64,000 nucleotides of DNA from Costus lasius. Lineage: Eukaryota > Streptophyta > Magnoliopsida > Zingiberales > Costaceae. Made by a program: the position numbers and the translations under genes. The stretch is from contig CM050449.1 in the NCBI GenBank assembly GCA_027563935.2, forward strand, positions 72,878,556 through 72,942,555, read 5' to 3'. A model generated the notes under the pieces. The model did not search any database. It saw only the letters and a program-made list of their open reading frames with translations, and was not told the DNA's origin. Below, piece by piece: positions 25,533-36,119 of the stretch. Position 1 is the first letter of the stretch, and each line of letters begins with the position of its first letter.

Positions 25533-26200
25533 ACTTTTGTGATCAGTATATATTTCAAATGTTTGTCCATATAAATAATGCCTCTATATCTTTAATGCAA
25601 AGATAATTGCTGCCAATTCTAAATCATGAATTGGATAATTCTGCTCATAAGTTTTCAATTGTCTTGAAGCATATGCAATTACTTGCCCTTTTTGCATGAG
25701 AACACAACCAAGACCTTTAGTAGAGGCATCGGTATAAACTAAAAAACCATCATTACCACATGGAATTGTGAGAATTGGTGCACTAGTTAACCTTTTCTTC
25801 AATTATTGGAAACCATTTTCACATTCTTCATTCCATTCAAACTTGACTTCTTTTCTGGTCAATCTAGTAAGAGGACTTGAAATTTTTGAAAATCCTTCAA
25901 TAAATCTTCTGTAGTAACCCGCTAAGCCTAAGGAACTTCTAATCTCTGCCACATTTGTGGGTTGCTTCCATTGTACAATAGCTTCTACTTTCTTAGGATC
26001 CATAGAAATGCCATCTTTTGAAACTACATGTCCTAAGAAATCAATTTGATTTAGCCAAAATTCACATTTGCTAAATTTAGCATACAATTTCTCTTTTCTT
26101 AGTATTCCCAACACCTTCCTCAAATGTTCTTCATGTTCATTCTTACTCCTTGAATAAATGAGTATATCGTCAATAAAAACAATAACACATGTGTCTAATA
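25533..26200 (-). pseudogene. pol: C reverse transcriptase end and RNase H
   Basis: After the solo LTR, C resumes with the reverse transcriptase catalytic box FIDDILIYS (about 26165-26190), then thumb and connection ([10 protein letters not shown]) and RNase H with YTDAS. Two stops break it: TAA at 25803-25805 and TAG at 25584-25586. The second replaces a conserved Trp, so it is a G-to-A change in the coding strand. All parts are in one frame with the integrase that follows. Confidence 0.9.
26196..26200. repeat. Target-site duplication of solo LTR, left copy
   Basis: TAATA precedes the solo LTR and is repeated at 27845-27849. Reverse transcriptase sequence continues directly on both sides. 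Confidence 0.93.
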
Positions 26201-27844
26201 TGAAGGTAAACCTATGTCACATGCGCATCTAGAATGTGCAGCGGCGGAAATGCTAGGTTTCAAAATCGCTTGACTTAAACATATGATCAACCTTGAAAAG
26301 ATAGGTTAGAACATTACCATTGCCATGCTTTGAGTGGCGGCTTGGAGGAAGAAAGAGGCGAATGCTTCTTCTCCAAAGGAATCACACACAAGATGAAGTT
26401 TGCTTCTTCCTTGTGCTCCTTGTGCTAGCAAAGACACTAAGGAGTCTTTGATCGTGTGATGAGATGTTTTTCTTCTAGCTGGCCGAACTCCCTGGTGCTG
26501 ATCGTGAAGACGAACCACACACACACACGAGAGAAGAAAGGGGCGAGAGGCGTTCACCGTTCGAAAACGTGGGGCGTTCCAAAAGAAAAATCGACTTCCA
26601 AATATAGTAAGTACATAACTCCTTCTTTAAGTCCCCATGAAGCCATCGAAAACTCCTCTCCCCTTTGAACCATGCGTTCACATAAGTGAACCGGTTCAAT
26701 TTCATTTGGTTCAAGAACCAAATCGAACCAGCCATGGTCTTGATCTCTCTGAACCTCATGGTTCAAGATCTAACCACACATCTCAATGAACCTCTTGATC
26801 TTTACGATCAAGCATCAATTCTGCCGATCGAAGCTTACCGATCATATGCCCTAATCAATCAAACATGATCAGACTAGATCTCACTTCCAATCAGAGTTTA
26901 AATTGCTTTAAACTGAACTAGAATAATTCCAGTCCACACGATCTGACAAAAGTAAGCCATATCATCAAATTGTGCGACCCTAAGGGTTTCCTTCATTGTC
27001 GGTAACGATAACTTATGTTATCACGATCAGAGAGGGGTATCTAGCAACACATCACTGTCTCCCGATATGAAGGAAAGAGTCTTCCAAGACTACTCCCAAA
27101 CCATAGCACAAGTGTGAATCCAATTCACCCAGCATACTTGTTCCCTTTGCCACTGGATGTTCTCGTTGGACAAGCCTGTCAAGCCTGTAATTCCAACACG
27201 ATGAGAATGGTTAGATCAGATGAACATAGTCATCTGGGTATGGCCATACACTTTCTCAACCATCTCATCCAGGGGGCCCCTTTAGAACATCACACTCCAA
27301 CTAGGAGAGGCAATCCTATATCTATCACTAGTGTCCTAACATGACTCATGCCCACTATCCAAGATAATCCTTAACCATTATCTTTCAAATGATATTGAAG
27401 TACCTCAAGACAATGCCAATCATCACTTAGTAACACAAGTGATCTCAAGTCAGAGGGAATATACTACTTGCTTGCTTATAAGGATTTATTCACATTGTGA
27501 CAAACAATTGAATATCCTAAATAGGGTCAGTCCAGTACATCCAATGCACCTATGTGTCTAAATCTTATTCCATACTCGAAGCATCCTATAAGATTAGAAC
27601 ACATATTAGTCTCCATCATATCAAGGCTGTCTCATGTTCACCAAGATATCTCGACTAAGGACAACTCTGAATGTCAGTACAGCTGAACATGATTGAGACA
27701 TTACGCAGAAGTATACATATAGCAGCAGATAATGCAACAATCTGAATAACAACAATTGCCTTTAGAAAACATATACATAGTTTATACATGATACTGAAAA
27801 TAACCCAAGGCCTCAAACATTAGCCTTAAGGGCATACCCTAACA
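26201..27844 (-). repeat. Solo copia LTR of the A/B/E/F family
   Basis: 1644 bp LTR in minus orientation: it starts TGTTAGGGTATGCCC (27844 downward) and ends ACCTTCA at 26201. It has no internal region and is bounded by TAATA on both sides. A full element therefore inserted into C and was later reduced by recombination between its own LTRs. The body clearly matches the A and B LTRs. Confidence 0.95.
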
Positions 27845-27849
27845 TAATA

Positions 27850-28596
27850 ATGGTTGAAAAACTCTGTTCATTAAAGCCATAAATACTGATGGAGCATTTG
27901 TCAAACCAAATGGCATTACTAGAAACTCATAATAGCCATACCGAGTTCTGAAAGCAGTCTTAGGAATGTCATCCCTCTTAATCTTTAATTGGTAGTAGCC
28001 TGACCTCAAATCAATTTTAGAAAAGACTTGTGCCCCTGCAATTGATCAAATAAATCTATTCTGGGAAGTGGATACTTATTCTTAACTGTCACCTGATTCA
28101 ACTGCCTATAATAAATACAAAGTCTCAATGTTCCATCTTTCTTCTTTACAAATAATACTGGTGCTCCCCAAGGTGAAACACTAGGCCGGATGAAGCCTTT
28201 ATCTAATAATTCTTGTAGTTGATTCTTTAGCTCTACCAATTCTGATGGTGTCATTCTATAAGGTGCTTTAGATATGGGTGTTGTACTAGGCATGAGATCA
28301 ATACCAAACTCTATTTCTCTATTAAGTGGCAACCTAGGTAACTCATTTGGAAAAACATCAGGAAACTCTTGTACCACTAGTATTTCATTCATAGTCATTT
28401 CGTTATATTGACAATCTATGATATAAGCTAAGTAACATGCACAACCTTGTTGAAGCAATTGATGAGCATGCATAAAAGATATGAGATGGGGATGTGATTC
28501 TTGTACTATTCCCATAAAATGAAAGGATGGTTGATCTGGCAAGTTAAAAGTCACCTCCTTTCTATAGCAATCTACATTTGCATGATAAGAGGAAAG
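27850..28596 (-). pseudogene. pol: C protease end and reverse transcriptase, N-terminal
   Basis: Contains the protease-reverse transcriptase linker with [11 protein letters not shown], then the fingers and palm start (APYRM, GTLRLC, YPLPRID). A one-base loss in a G run near 28036 shifts the frame: the ORF ends at 28006, while the next conserved motifs (DLRSGYYQL to MPFGLTNAP) are readable in another frame as far as the solo LTR. In the conserved CIDYRQLN motif this copy reads CIYYRQLN. Confidence 0.88.
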
Positions 28597-29124
28597 TCAA
28601 TCCATACCAAGTAGGACATCATAGTCTTGCATATCTAACAGAATCAAATTTGCAGGAAGCTCATACTCCCCAATTGAGACCAAACAACAAGAATAAACAA
28701 GAGTGGTAGTCATAAACACTCCGATTGGTGTTGTCACATGCATAGATGGCAATGACTTAGGTTGCTTATTGAAATGTTGAGAAAAATGATGAGAAACAAA
28801 GGATAGATTGGAATCAGGGTCAAATAAGACTTTTGTAGTTCTTTTAGACACATAAATAATACCTTCAACAACTGATTTAGAAGCTTTGTCATCTGGTTTT
28901 GTTGTGATAGCAGGGACTCGTGTATGACTTATAGGCTTTTGAGGCATTGGTGCTTTCCTTTTATTATCGGGGCAATCTCTCACTTGATGTCCAAATTTTT
29001 CACAAGCAAAACAGGCTCCTATTGTCCTATAACACTGCTTGGTATCATGTTTTCCTCCACAATTACTACATGTTGGATATTTGTCTACTACCTGTCTCTT
29101 CATGTCAGTTCTTTGCAACTTTGC
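28597..29124 (-). pseudogene. gag-pro: C nucleocapsid and protease
   Basis: Two zinc-binding motifs occur near the start: CX2CX3HX4C, then the standard CX2CX4HX4C (CFACEKFGHQVRDC). The protease follows. At its active site the copy reads Phe-Asp-Pro-Asp-Ser where relatives have Asp-Pro-Gly or Asp-Ser-Gly, so the flap glycine appears replaced by Asp (one G-to-A change). It ends at TGA 28597-28599 in place of the Trp of the conserved GMDWL motif. It is in frame with the gag upstream but separated from it by a TGA. Confidence 0.88.
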
Positions 29125-29889
29125 TCATTTATTGTCTCCATCCCCAAACTCTCTCTTTTGCTTTTGAACATTAAATCTAAATTTATCTCTTTTGTTTCTA
29201 AGCTCTTGCATCTCCTCCACATCCATCTCAACTATGGCTACTCGTTCAACAACTTCATCATATGTTCTAAGCTTTAAGGCTGAAAGTTTACCTCGAATAC
29301 TTGGTCTTAATCCTCTTTCAAACCTCTCTGCCCTTCTAACTTCATTTTCAACTAGATGTGGGGAAAATCTGGACAATTCAGAAAATTTTGCGTCATACTG
29401 TGCAACCGAAAGTTTTCCTTGTATCAAGTTTATAAATTCCATCTCTTTCTGATCTCTCACACATTCTGGAAAATACTTTTCATGGAATTTGTTTTGAAAG
29501 ACTTCCCAAGTTATTGTTTCTTTCTTTGCTTCTGCTCCTCTCTTAATCATTTTCCACCAGTGCTCAGCTTCTCCATCTAACATAAAAGAGGCATAAGAAA
29601 CTTTTTGTATATCTGAACATTGGAACACATCAAATATCTTTTCGATCTGCATCATCCACTTTTCAGCTATCATAGGATTTGGATCACCAATAAAAGAAGG
29701 AGGATTCATTTTCTTAAACTTCTCAAATCTCATATTCTCTGAATTGGCTTGACTACTTGTTCCAACATCAACAGACTTTTCTCCCCTAGACATTTGTTGT
29801 TGCATTAAACTTGTCATAGTATCCAAGGCTTTCAAAACACCACTCATTTGTCTTTGTGAATCCTCCGGAGATTGAGAAGACCTCGTCAT
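29125..29889 (-). pseudogene. gag: C gag capsid region
   Basis: 254 codons from a plausible ATG: a Gln/Ser-rich start, then the retrotransposon gag capsid fold with PPSFIGDPNP, AEHWW, FHEKYFP and the LSVAQYDAKF block typical of Tekay/Del gag. It ends at TGA 29125-29127, probably a former CGA (Arg), which would be CpG decay. Beyond the stop the same frame goes on into the zinc knuckles, so the stop cuts one gag-pol frame. Confidence 0.88.
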
Positions 29890-29985
29890 ATTATATTCCT
29901 AAGTCATCAAAAATTAATTCCCATTAATCATCAGCCATATAACAAATCAATTCCTAAAGATAAACATAACATATTCTCAAATCAT

Positions 29986-29997
29986 GCTCTGATACCA
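29986..29997 (-). promoter_or_regulatory. C primer-binding site (tRNA-Met)
   Basis: On the minus strand TGGTATCAGAGC lies a few bases after the 5' LTR end at 30003. Confidence 0.9.
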
Positions 29998-30002
29998 CCA
30001 CT

Positions 30003-32355
30003 TGTCACACCCCTAGGAATAATACTTATTATCTGTTCTGTTAGCACGAAATTCCCAAGATCCAAAATTAAACCAAAACAAAATTTGAGAACAACTTCGT
30101 AAACATAGGCCTAGGTGAATGACAATTCATGTAATCAAATCATTAATCATCAACCAACCACAAAGATAGATTAACCATCAAACTTCATTTACACAACTAG
30201 TTCATATGTATAGTGTGATATCATATCCAAACTTGCTCAAACATCTTCTATACACAACATATATACATATATGAGCATAACATGCTATGCTTTACATTAC
30301 TACATCAACTGAACAAGAGCGTAGTAGCAAAATTTCCTCTCAACACCTCCTTCATTGCCTCAAGGAAAAACAACCAAAGCTAGCCTATAGTATATAAAGC
30401 CAAAAGAGTGAGCTATAAAACTCAACAAGATCTACTTTGCCCATGCAGCAAAATACATCATAATATGCAAAAGAGAAGCATCAATATGGAATTTATCAAA
30501 TGGATGTCGAAACTCATACCATAATGACATTCTAAACATAGAGCATAAGGATGATCTCAAGAACCCAAGTAATCCCTTGAGTACCAACATGTCACAAAGG
30601 AACTAGTGATAGCATTATTAACTCATGAATATTACAGTATCATAGACAGAGTAGTGGGAACAAAGCAAAACAAAGTCCTCCACGTCTGGAAGCAAGACTA
30701 ACCCACGTCTGGGAAAGCTCACAAAATAAAAGCCGGCAAAGGCTCACCATGGCCCAATCAAATGTGAATTGAGGGACTCTAGAGGTGGCTCCCATGGACT
30801 CAAGAGGTGGCCCCCATTATTTCTAATGTGGCACTTTGCTCCATGTAGCACTTAGCTCCACATCCATCACTTAATTCCCATAAATGGGATCAAATCATTT
30901 TCCCACTATAAGATGTAGGGGCCAAAGAACAATGGTTCATAACAAAGTCAAAGTAACGAAATGGCATTATTGCCTTCATACAATTGCCCTTACAACATGA
31001 TCATGGCTAAAAGTATCAAAAGTGTACAATGACAAACCCCATGCATCAACTAATAATCATAATGCCAGAAAAGGACATTGATCCATTCATCAAAATCATG
31101 TGCATGGAAGGTGCATAAGAATAACTACAAATTCTACCATAAGAGTTCAATAGACAATATCAATTTGTTCAGCTCACTTCATTCACATGAATCATACGGA
31201 TATACAGCATAAAACCATACAATATTGGACGCATTGAAAGCATATTTGAGTCTACTTTCCAATAAGATTGGTTTGAGTCCATTTGGTAAAGTACACAAAA
31301 AGATATAAGGGTTATGGTAACAAAAGGTCAAGCTGCCCTGTTTCCAGAAATTCCAGGGCATTGATCTCCAAAATCCAGTCGGTTTAAGAGTACAATGCAT
31401 ACGAAAGATATTCAATATATGTTCCGTTGGAAAGCTCTTTGAATCCACTTTCGTACAAAACAAGCATTACTCAAAACGGAGTTTTAAATCGGAAGTTCTG
31501 AGCAAACAAATACAGGTAGGTCAGTTTGGTATGATAGACAACGTATACTGGATGTTGCTGCATAATTGATGCCCTAGATCTGACTAACTATATACAATAT
31601 TGGATGCGTTGGAAAGATTGTCAAGTCTTCTTTCACACAAATCAATTCTCACTGATAAACCATTTGTGTGTACGAAGATATAGAATAAGAACCCTAACAA
31701 GGTAAGAATTGTATACTAACATCACCTTAACCATTCTTTGAAAATTCTCCACATTAGTTTAGCATCAACTTCAAAATTTATTTTGAGTTCAACAAATCAG
31801 AGTATGAACTAGCTATTTAGGATTTAAACATCATTTTTGTATCAAATTATCATATTTATGAAACCATGAATGTAGGGCATAGAGTAGAAACTTGCCTTAT
31901 GCACAATTTTGCTTTCTCTAATTTCTTCTTCTCCAAATTCACCACCCTACTTTGCTCTCCCAACCTAAACGTGAAAGGCAGGTGAAAACACCTCTTTTCC
32001 CTTTTTTTCCCCTCATTTTTACCTCATTAGTCATCCCCAAGAATGAGGTGTCTTCACCTTATTCATCTTCACCTCATGCAAGCTTGAGGTGGCTTGCAAG
32101 ACAAGAATGAGGTGTTTTTCACTTTATTCATTCACTTAAGTAATTATATCCTTTCTCTCTTATTTGTTTTGACTTTACAAAATCATGAGAAATCACTTAT
32201 TCAAATTCCCAATTAAGTGATCAATATGCATCCTAAATGATTGAATTTACTCTTTAGTCTTTTTCTTTATGCATTATTCCTCTTGAGTAAATATAGGTAT
32301 TTATCTATCATTACTTGATACTCGTCATAATGATCTATAAATCATGGATATCACA
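30003..32355 (-). repeat. C 5' LTR (2353 bp)
   Basis: Equal in length to the 3' LTR and about 98 percent identical by eye. It is followed at 32356-32360 by the ATCAT duplication. Being the 5' LTR of a minus-strand element, it would carry the promoter. Confidence 0.95.
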
Positions 32356-32360
32356 ATCAT

Positions 32361-33730
32361 CATCATTGCTAGCAGCTTTTCAGCTAACATCTGTTCCACC
32401 TCTGCTTCTCAGCTGCATCAACTTTTTCCACAAGCAATCTTCTGGACCATCGATGATATCTCTGTTTCTTCTTTGAGAAAATTTTTTTTATCATTATTTT
32501 TGTTAGGGACTATTTTTAGACTGAGCCTTATGTATCTTAAATTGTGCAGGTAAAACTTTCAAAAGGCATACCTTTGGACTTTGCAGTATTTGCCCCGACA
32601 CTATTTTTGGTTTGAGCCTTATGTATTTTCGGTCAGAGCTTGCCATACAGTTTTGTGAGTATTGCTTACACTCTCTTGTGATTATTCGATTTGATATGAT
32701 TATCTACACTTTTCTTCTCTTAGATCCATCAGTTTACACCCTTTGCATTATTTGAGCCTTATGTACTTACATGGATCTATCACTTTACATCTTTTGACTT
32801 TTTGAGTTTAATGCTTCACACCTTTTGTAGTGATTTTGACATATTTTGATGTTTTAAAATTTTTCTATGACTTGAATCCATGTGATGAGAGGTTTATGAA
32901 TTTTTCTATGATGATGAATGTGTTCATGCATGTGATTAGGACTAAACCTATCATGTTAGATTTATTTCTTCAATGCATATCTATCTTTTGAAATTTGACA
33001 TTGTTGATGCATGAAATTTTGGGTAGATGTATTATTTGAGGAATAAGATCTAAAGGTGAAACTACTCATTTAAATAAAATGAGCATATGAGTATGATTAC
33101 TGAATTGATATCAATTGATCAACCTAGTAGATGTTTATTCTATCTTGCTATTTATTGGGAAAGAAGAATCCAAAATCCACAAAAACAGTGAGAAACTCCC
33201 CTACTTGGCACTATGTAAAATTGATAGTGGTACCTTAGACATGGGTTGAAGTCTATAAAAAATAATGAGTGTGAGAAATAAGAAGACTCCTCTACTTGGC
33301 ACTGTGTAAAATTGACAGTGGTACTGAAGAAAGAGTTGAAGTCAAAATAAAAAGTGTGTATCCATGCAAAAATAACAAAATACATGAAAAAGAAAAAAAA
33401 AGGAAGAAAAAAAAATTATGTGTGGAAAAAGATCTTGGAAACCCAATTCCTGTAAACAAAAGCATAATAGATTTGAACTGAAATTGGGTGAAGTCATGAG
33501 GTTGAAGTTCTATTTATTGTACAAGTTGCAAAGTTTTATTTGATTGAATTGTGGATCTAGAGGGTTGAGTTCTAAGGATGATATATTTATTTGAAGCTTT
33601 GTAAATCAATTGGTGAAATTTTTCATTGATAGGCTGTATTTTAGAAATTTATTGAGCATGCAAAGGTTATTCTTTTAATCAAAATTTGATTTTTGCTTGA
33701 GGATAAGCAAAGTTTGAGCCTTATGTATTT
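32361..33730 (+). other. Z non-coding 3' region after element C
   Basis: AT-rich, without a credible gene. It carries four copies of a GAGCCTTATGT motif (near 32523, 32615, 32755, 33716) and two copies, 91 bases apart (33201 and 33292), of a block with CTACTTGGCACT and TGTAAAATTGA. The end, TTGCTTGAGGATAAGCAA near 33694, matches the conserved stretch before the polypurine tract in Athila/Tat elements. Here the expected run of G is missing. Confidence 0.6.
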
Positions 33731-34390
33731 TGATGACACCAAAATATATAGTATATTTTGTATCATTTTAGATATCTTTTCATGCTAAATTGAGGATCTT
33801 TTACTTATTTTTATGCTGAATTCATCAAATATTGCGAAGTCTACTTCTATTTTGGTTTTTCATGATTTTTAGGTAAAAAGGCACTATTTTGAGGACTTTT
33901 CGAGCAAAATCAAAGGCATGAAAGAGTTCCCATCATCAAGAGGAGATCACACGTCAAATTTTAGAAGAATCAGAGCTTCAGGCAAAATTACGACACCCCC
34001 AACATGAACTTTACGGTACCGTAATTTGGAGTTTTTCAACACAGAGAATTTTGTGAGATTACGGCACCGCCGTAAACATCTTTACGGTGCCGTAATTTGG
34101 GAAGATTTCAACCTGAGTTTTCATGGCGATTACGGCACCGTCGTAACAATTTTTACCGTGCCGTAATGACAGATGATTTTCCACCCGAGAGATTTCAGAG
34201 ATTACGACACTGCCGTAATGATCTTTACGGGCCATATTTCAGTCCAAAAACTTACAGAAGCAAATACGGCATGGCCGTAAACATTTTTACAGGCCGTAAT
34301 GTTAACAAATAATTAACAGACCAAAAATTTCGGCAGGGCCGTAAAATCCATTACGGTTGTAATTCCAAGTCACTGTCCCTTATCGGCTAA
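33731..34390 (+). repeat. Z 3' LTR, truncated on the right
   Basis: Starts TGATGACACCAAAATATA, a typical Athila/Tat LTR start, just after the AAGCAAAG block. It contains the TTACGGC dyad array. The GCACGAAAGTGA cluster expected from the 5' copy is absent because the LTR is cut around 34390, where a different LTR fragment begins. The right break is uncertain by tens of bases. Confidence 0.6.
33984..34366 (+). repeat. Tandem array of TTACGGC/GCCGTAA dyads
   Basis: Six diverged units of about 62-73 bases. Each holds one dyad of the form TTACGGCNNNGCCGTAA followed by TTTACGG and a half-dyad GCCGTAA. Units start near 33984, 34057, 34130, 34200, 34264 and 34326. The 3' units are more decayed. One related dyad lies in the 5' LTR near 147 and one in internal DNA near 21125. 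Confidence 0.7.
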
Positions 34391-34412
34391 GGCACCTTGA
34401 CTGGGGATTACT

Positions 34413-34594
34413 GATGAGAATGGATGCAACCAAACTCCTAGGACATTAGTTATGCAATTCAATACATCAACGCAGGTAAAACAATCTGCATAATAACGAC
34501 CATGCCTTTACCAATAATATCAATTCTATCAAAGTACATTCAAATAATGCCGGACCATGTCCATACATTGGTCTGCAGGGTATAAACACTAACA
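34413..34594 (-). repeat. Fragment H: start of a copia-type LTR
   Basis: Read on the minus strand it starts TGTTAGTGTTTATACCC at 34594 and shares spaced blocks with the D and A LTR starts (AAGGCATGG, GTTATT and others). It abuts the truncated D pol fragment. No matching duplication was found, so it is probably a remnant or a deletion joint. The left limit is tentative. Confidence 0.4.
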
Positions 34595-36098
34595 AGATGG
34601 ATTCCATGTCAGCTAACCAAGTCTGGGATTGGTTGAACTGCCTAATGGGGTAAAACCCATAGGGTGTAAATGGGTCTTCAAATGGAAGACTGACATGGAT
34701 GACAACATAGTTACCTATAAGGGAAGACTAGTGGCTAAAGGATTCAAGCAAGTCCACGGGGTGGACTATAATGAAACCTTGTCGCCTGTTGCCATGATCA
34801 AATCCATTCGGATTCTACTTGCTACAGCTGCATATCATGACTATGAGATATGGCAGATGGATGTTAAGACATCGTTCATTAATGGGAGGCTGACAGAGGA
34901 TGTGTATATGACACAACCTAATGGTTTCATCCATCCTGCAGATACCAATAAAGTCTGCAGGCTAAAGAAATCCATTTATGGATTAAAGCAAGTATCTCAA
35001 AGTTGGAATCTTCGGTCTGATGAAGCTGTGAGAGATTAGGGCTTTATCAAAAGCAAAGATGACGCTTGTGTGTACAGAAAATTCAGTGGGAGGTTGGTTA
35101 CTTTTCTGGTCTTGTATGTCGATGACATACTGCTCATCGGAAATGACATCCTTAGTCTTCAGTTTGTGAAGACATGGTTGGGGAAGTGTTTCAAGATGAA
35201 GGACTTAGGGGAGGCCGCCTATATCCTAGGCGTGAGGATCTACCGGGATAGATACAAGAGGCTCCTGGCCCTTAGTCAGAGTACCTACATTGATAAGGTC
35301 TTGGAGAGGTTCAACTTGGAGCAATCCAAGAAGGGGTACCTTCCAGTGAGACATGACCTTACTCTCTCAAAGAGCCAGTGTCCCACCACACAGGCAGAGA
35401 GAGATGACATGAGTCGAGTGCCCTATGCTTTGGCAGTGGGATCGATCATGTATGCAATGTTGTGTACTAGACCAAATGTGGCTTATACTGTGAGCATAAC
35501 CAACCGATACCAATCCAATCTAGGTCTGCAGCACTGGGTGGCTGTAAAGAACATCCTTAAGTATTTGAGAAGAACTAAGGATCTATTCTTGGTCTACGGG
35601 GGATAGGAAGAGCTCAGTGTTCAGGGCTACACTAATGCGTCGTTCCAGTCTGACCCTAACAACTTCATATCGTAGGCCAGCTATGTGTTCAAGATGAATG
35701 GAGGCGTTGTATGCTGGAAGAGCTTCAAGCAATCCACCATAGCTGATTCTACAACCGAGGCTGAGTATGTTGTCGCTTCTGAGGCAGCCAAAGAAGCCGT
35801 TTGGATAAGGAAGTTCATTTCTGAACTTCAGGTGGTTCCTAGTGCAGTGGATCCCATTGAGCTCTACTGTGTCAACAATGGGGTAATTGCACAAGCTAAG
35901 GAACCCCGGTCTCATCAAAGGTCCAAGCACATACTCAGAAGATTTCACCTAATCAAAGAGATCATTGACCGAGGTGATGTGAAGATTAGCAGAGTTGACA
36001 TAGAGAACAATCTAGTAGACCCACTAACCAAGGCTTTGGTGCAGCAGAAGCATGATGGTCATGCCAGGGATATGGGGTTGAGGTTCCTCAACCTCTAG
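34595..36098 (+). pseudogene. pol: Copia D, left copy: reverse transcriptase and RNase H remnant
   Basis: Starts abruptly inside pol (MDSMSANQVWD) and reads to the end of RNase H. It has CKWVFKWKTDMD, VYMTQPNGF, an intact YVDD box (near 35116), YTNASFQSD and ADSTTEAEYV. Decay: a one-base loss near 34632, TAG at 35037-35039, TAG at 35604-35606 and TAG at 35673-35675; the last two look like CAG to TAG. The protein is clearly related to, but distinct from, the A/B/E/F family. Gag, protease and integrase are missing on the left. Confidence 0.88.
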
Positions 36099-36108
36099 GT
36101 CTAAGTGC

Positions 36109-36119
36109 AAGTGGGAGAT
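36109..36119 (+). other. D polypurine tract
   Basis: AAGTGGGAGAT directly before the D LTR, identical to the tract of the A/B/E/F family. Confidence 0.85.

Larger units (their letters stand above)
21440..32355 (-). mobile_element. Tekay/Del-like chromovirus C
   Basis: Ty3/gypsy element on the minus strand, 10916 bp including a 1.64 kb solo copia LTR. It has two 2353 bp LTRs, tRNA-Met primer site, gag, protease, reverse transcriptase, RNase H, integrase and a C-terminal chromodomain, with duplication ATCAT. Domain order and the chromodomain place it with the Tekay/Del chromoviruses. The LTRs differ at roughly 45-50 positions by eye (about 2 percent). Coding is broken by four stops, one frameshift and the solo LTR. 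Confidence 0.93.
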
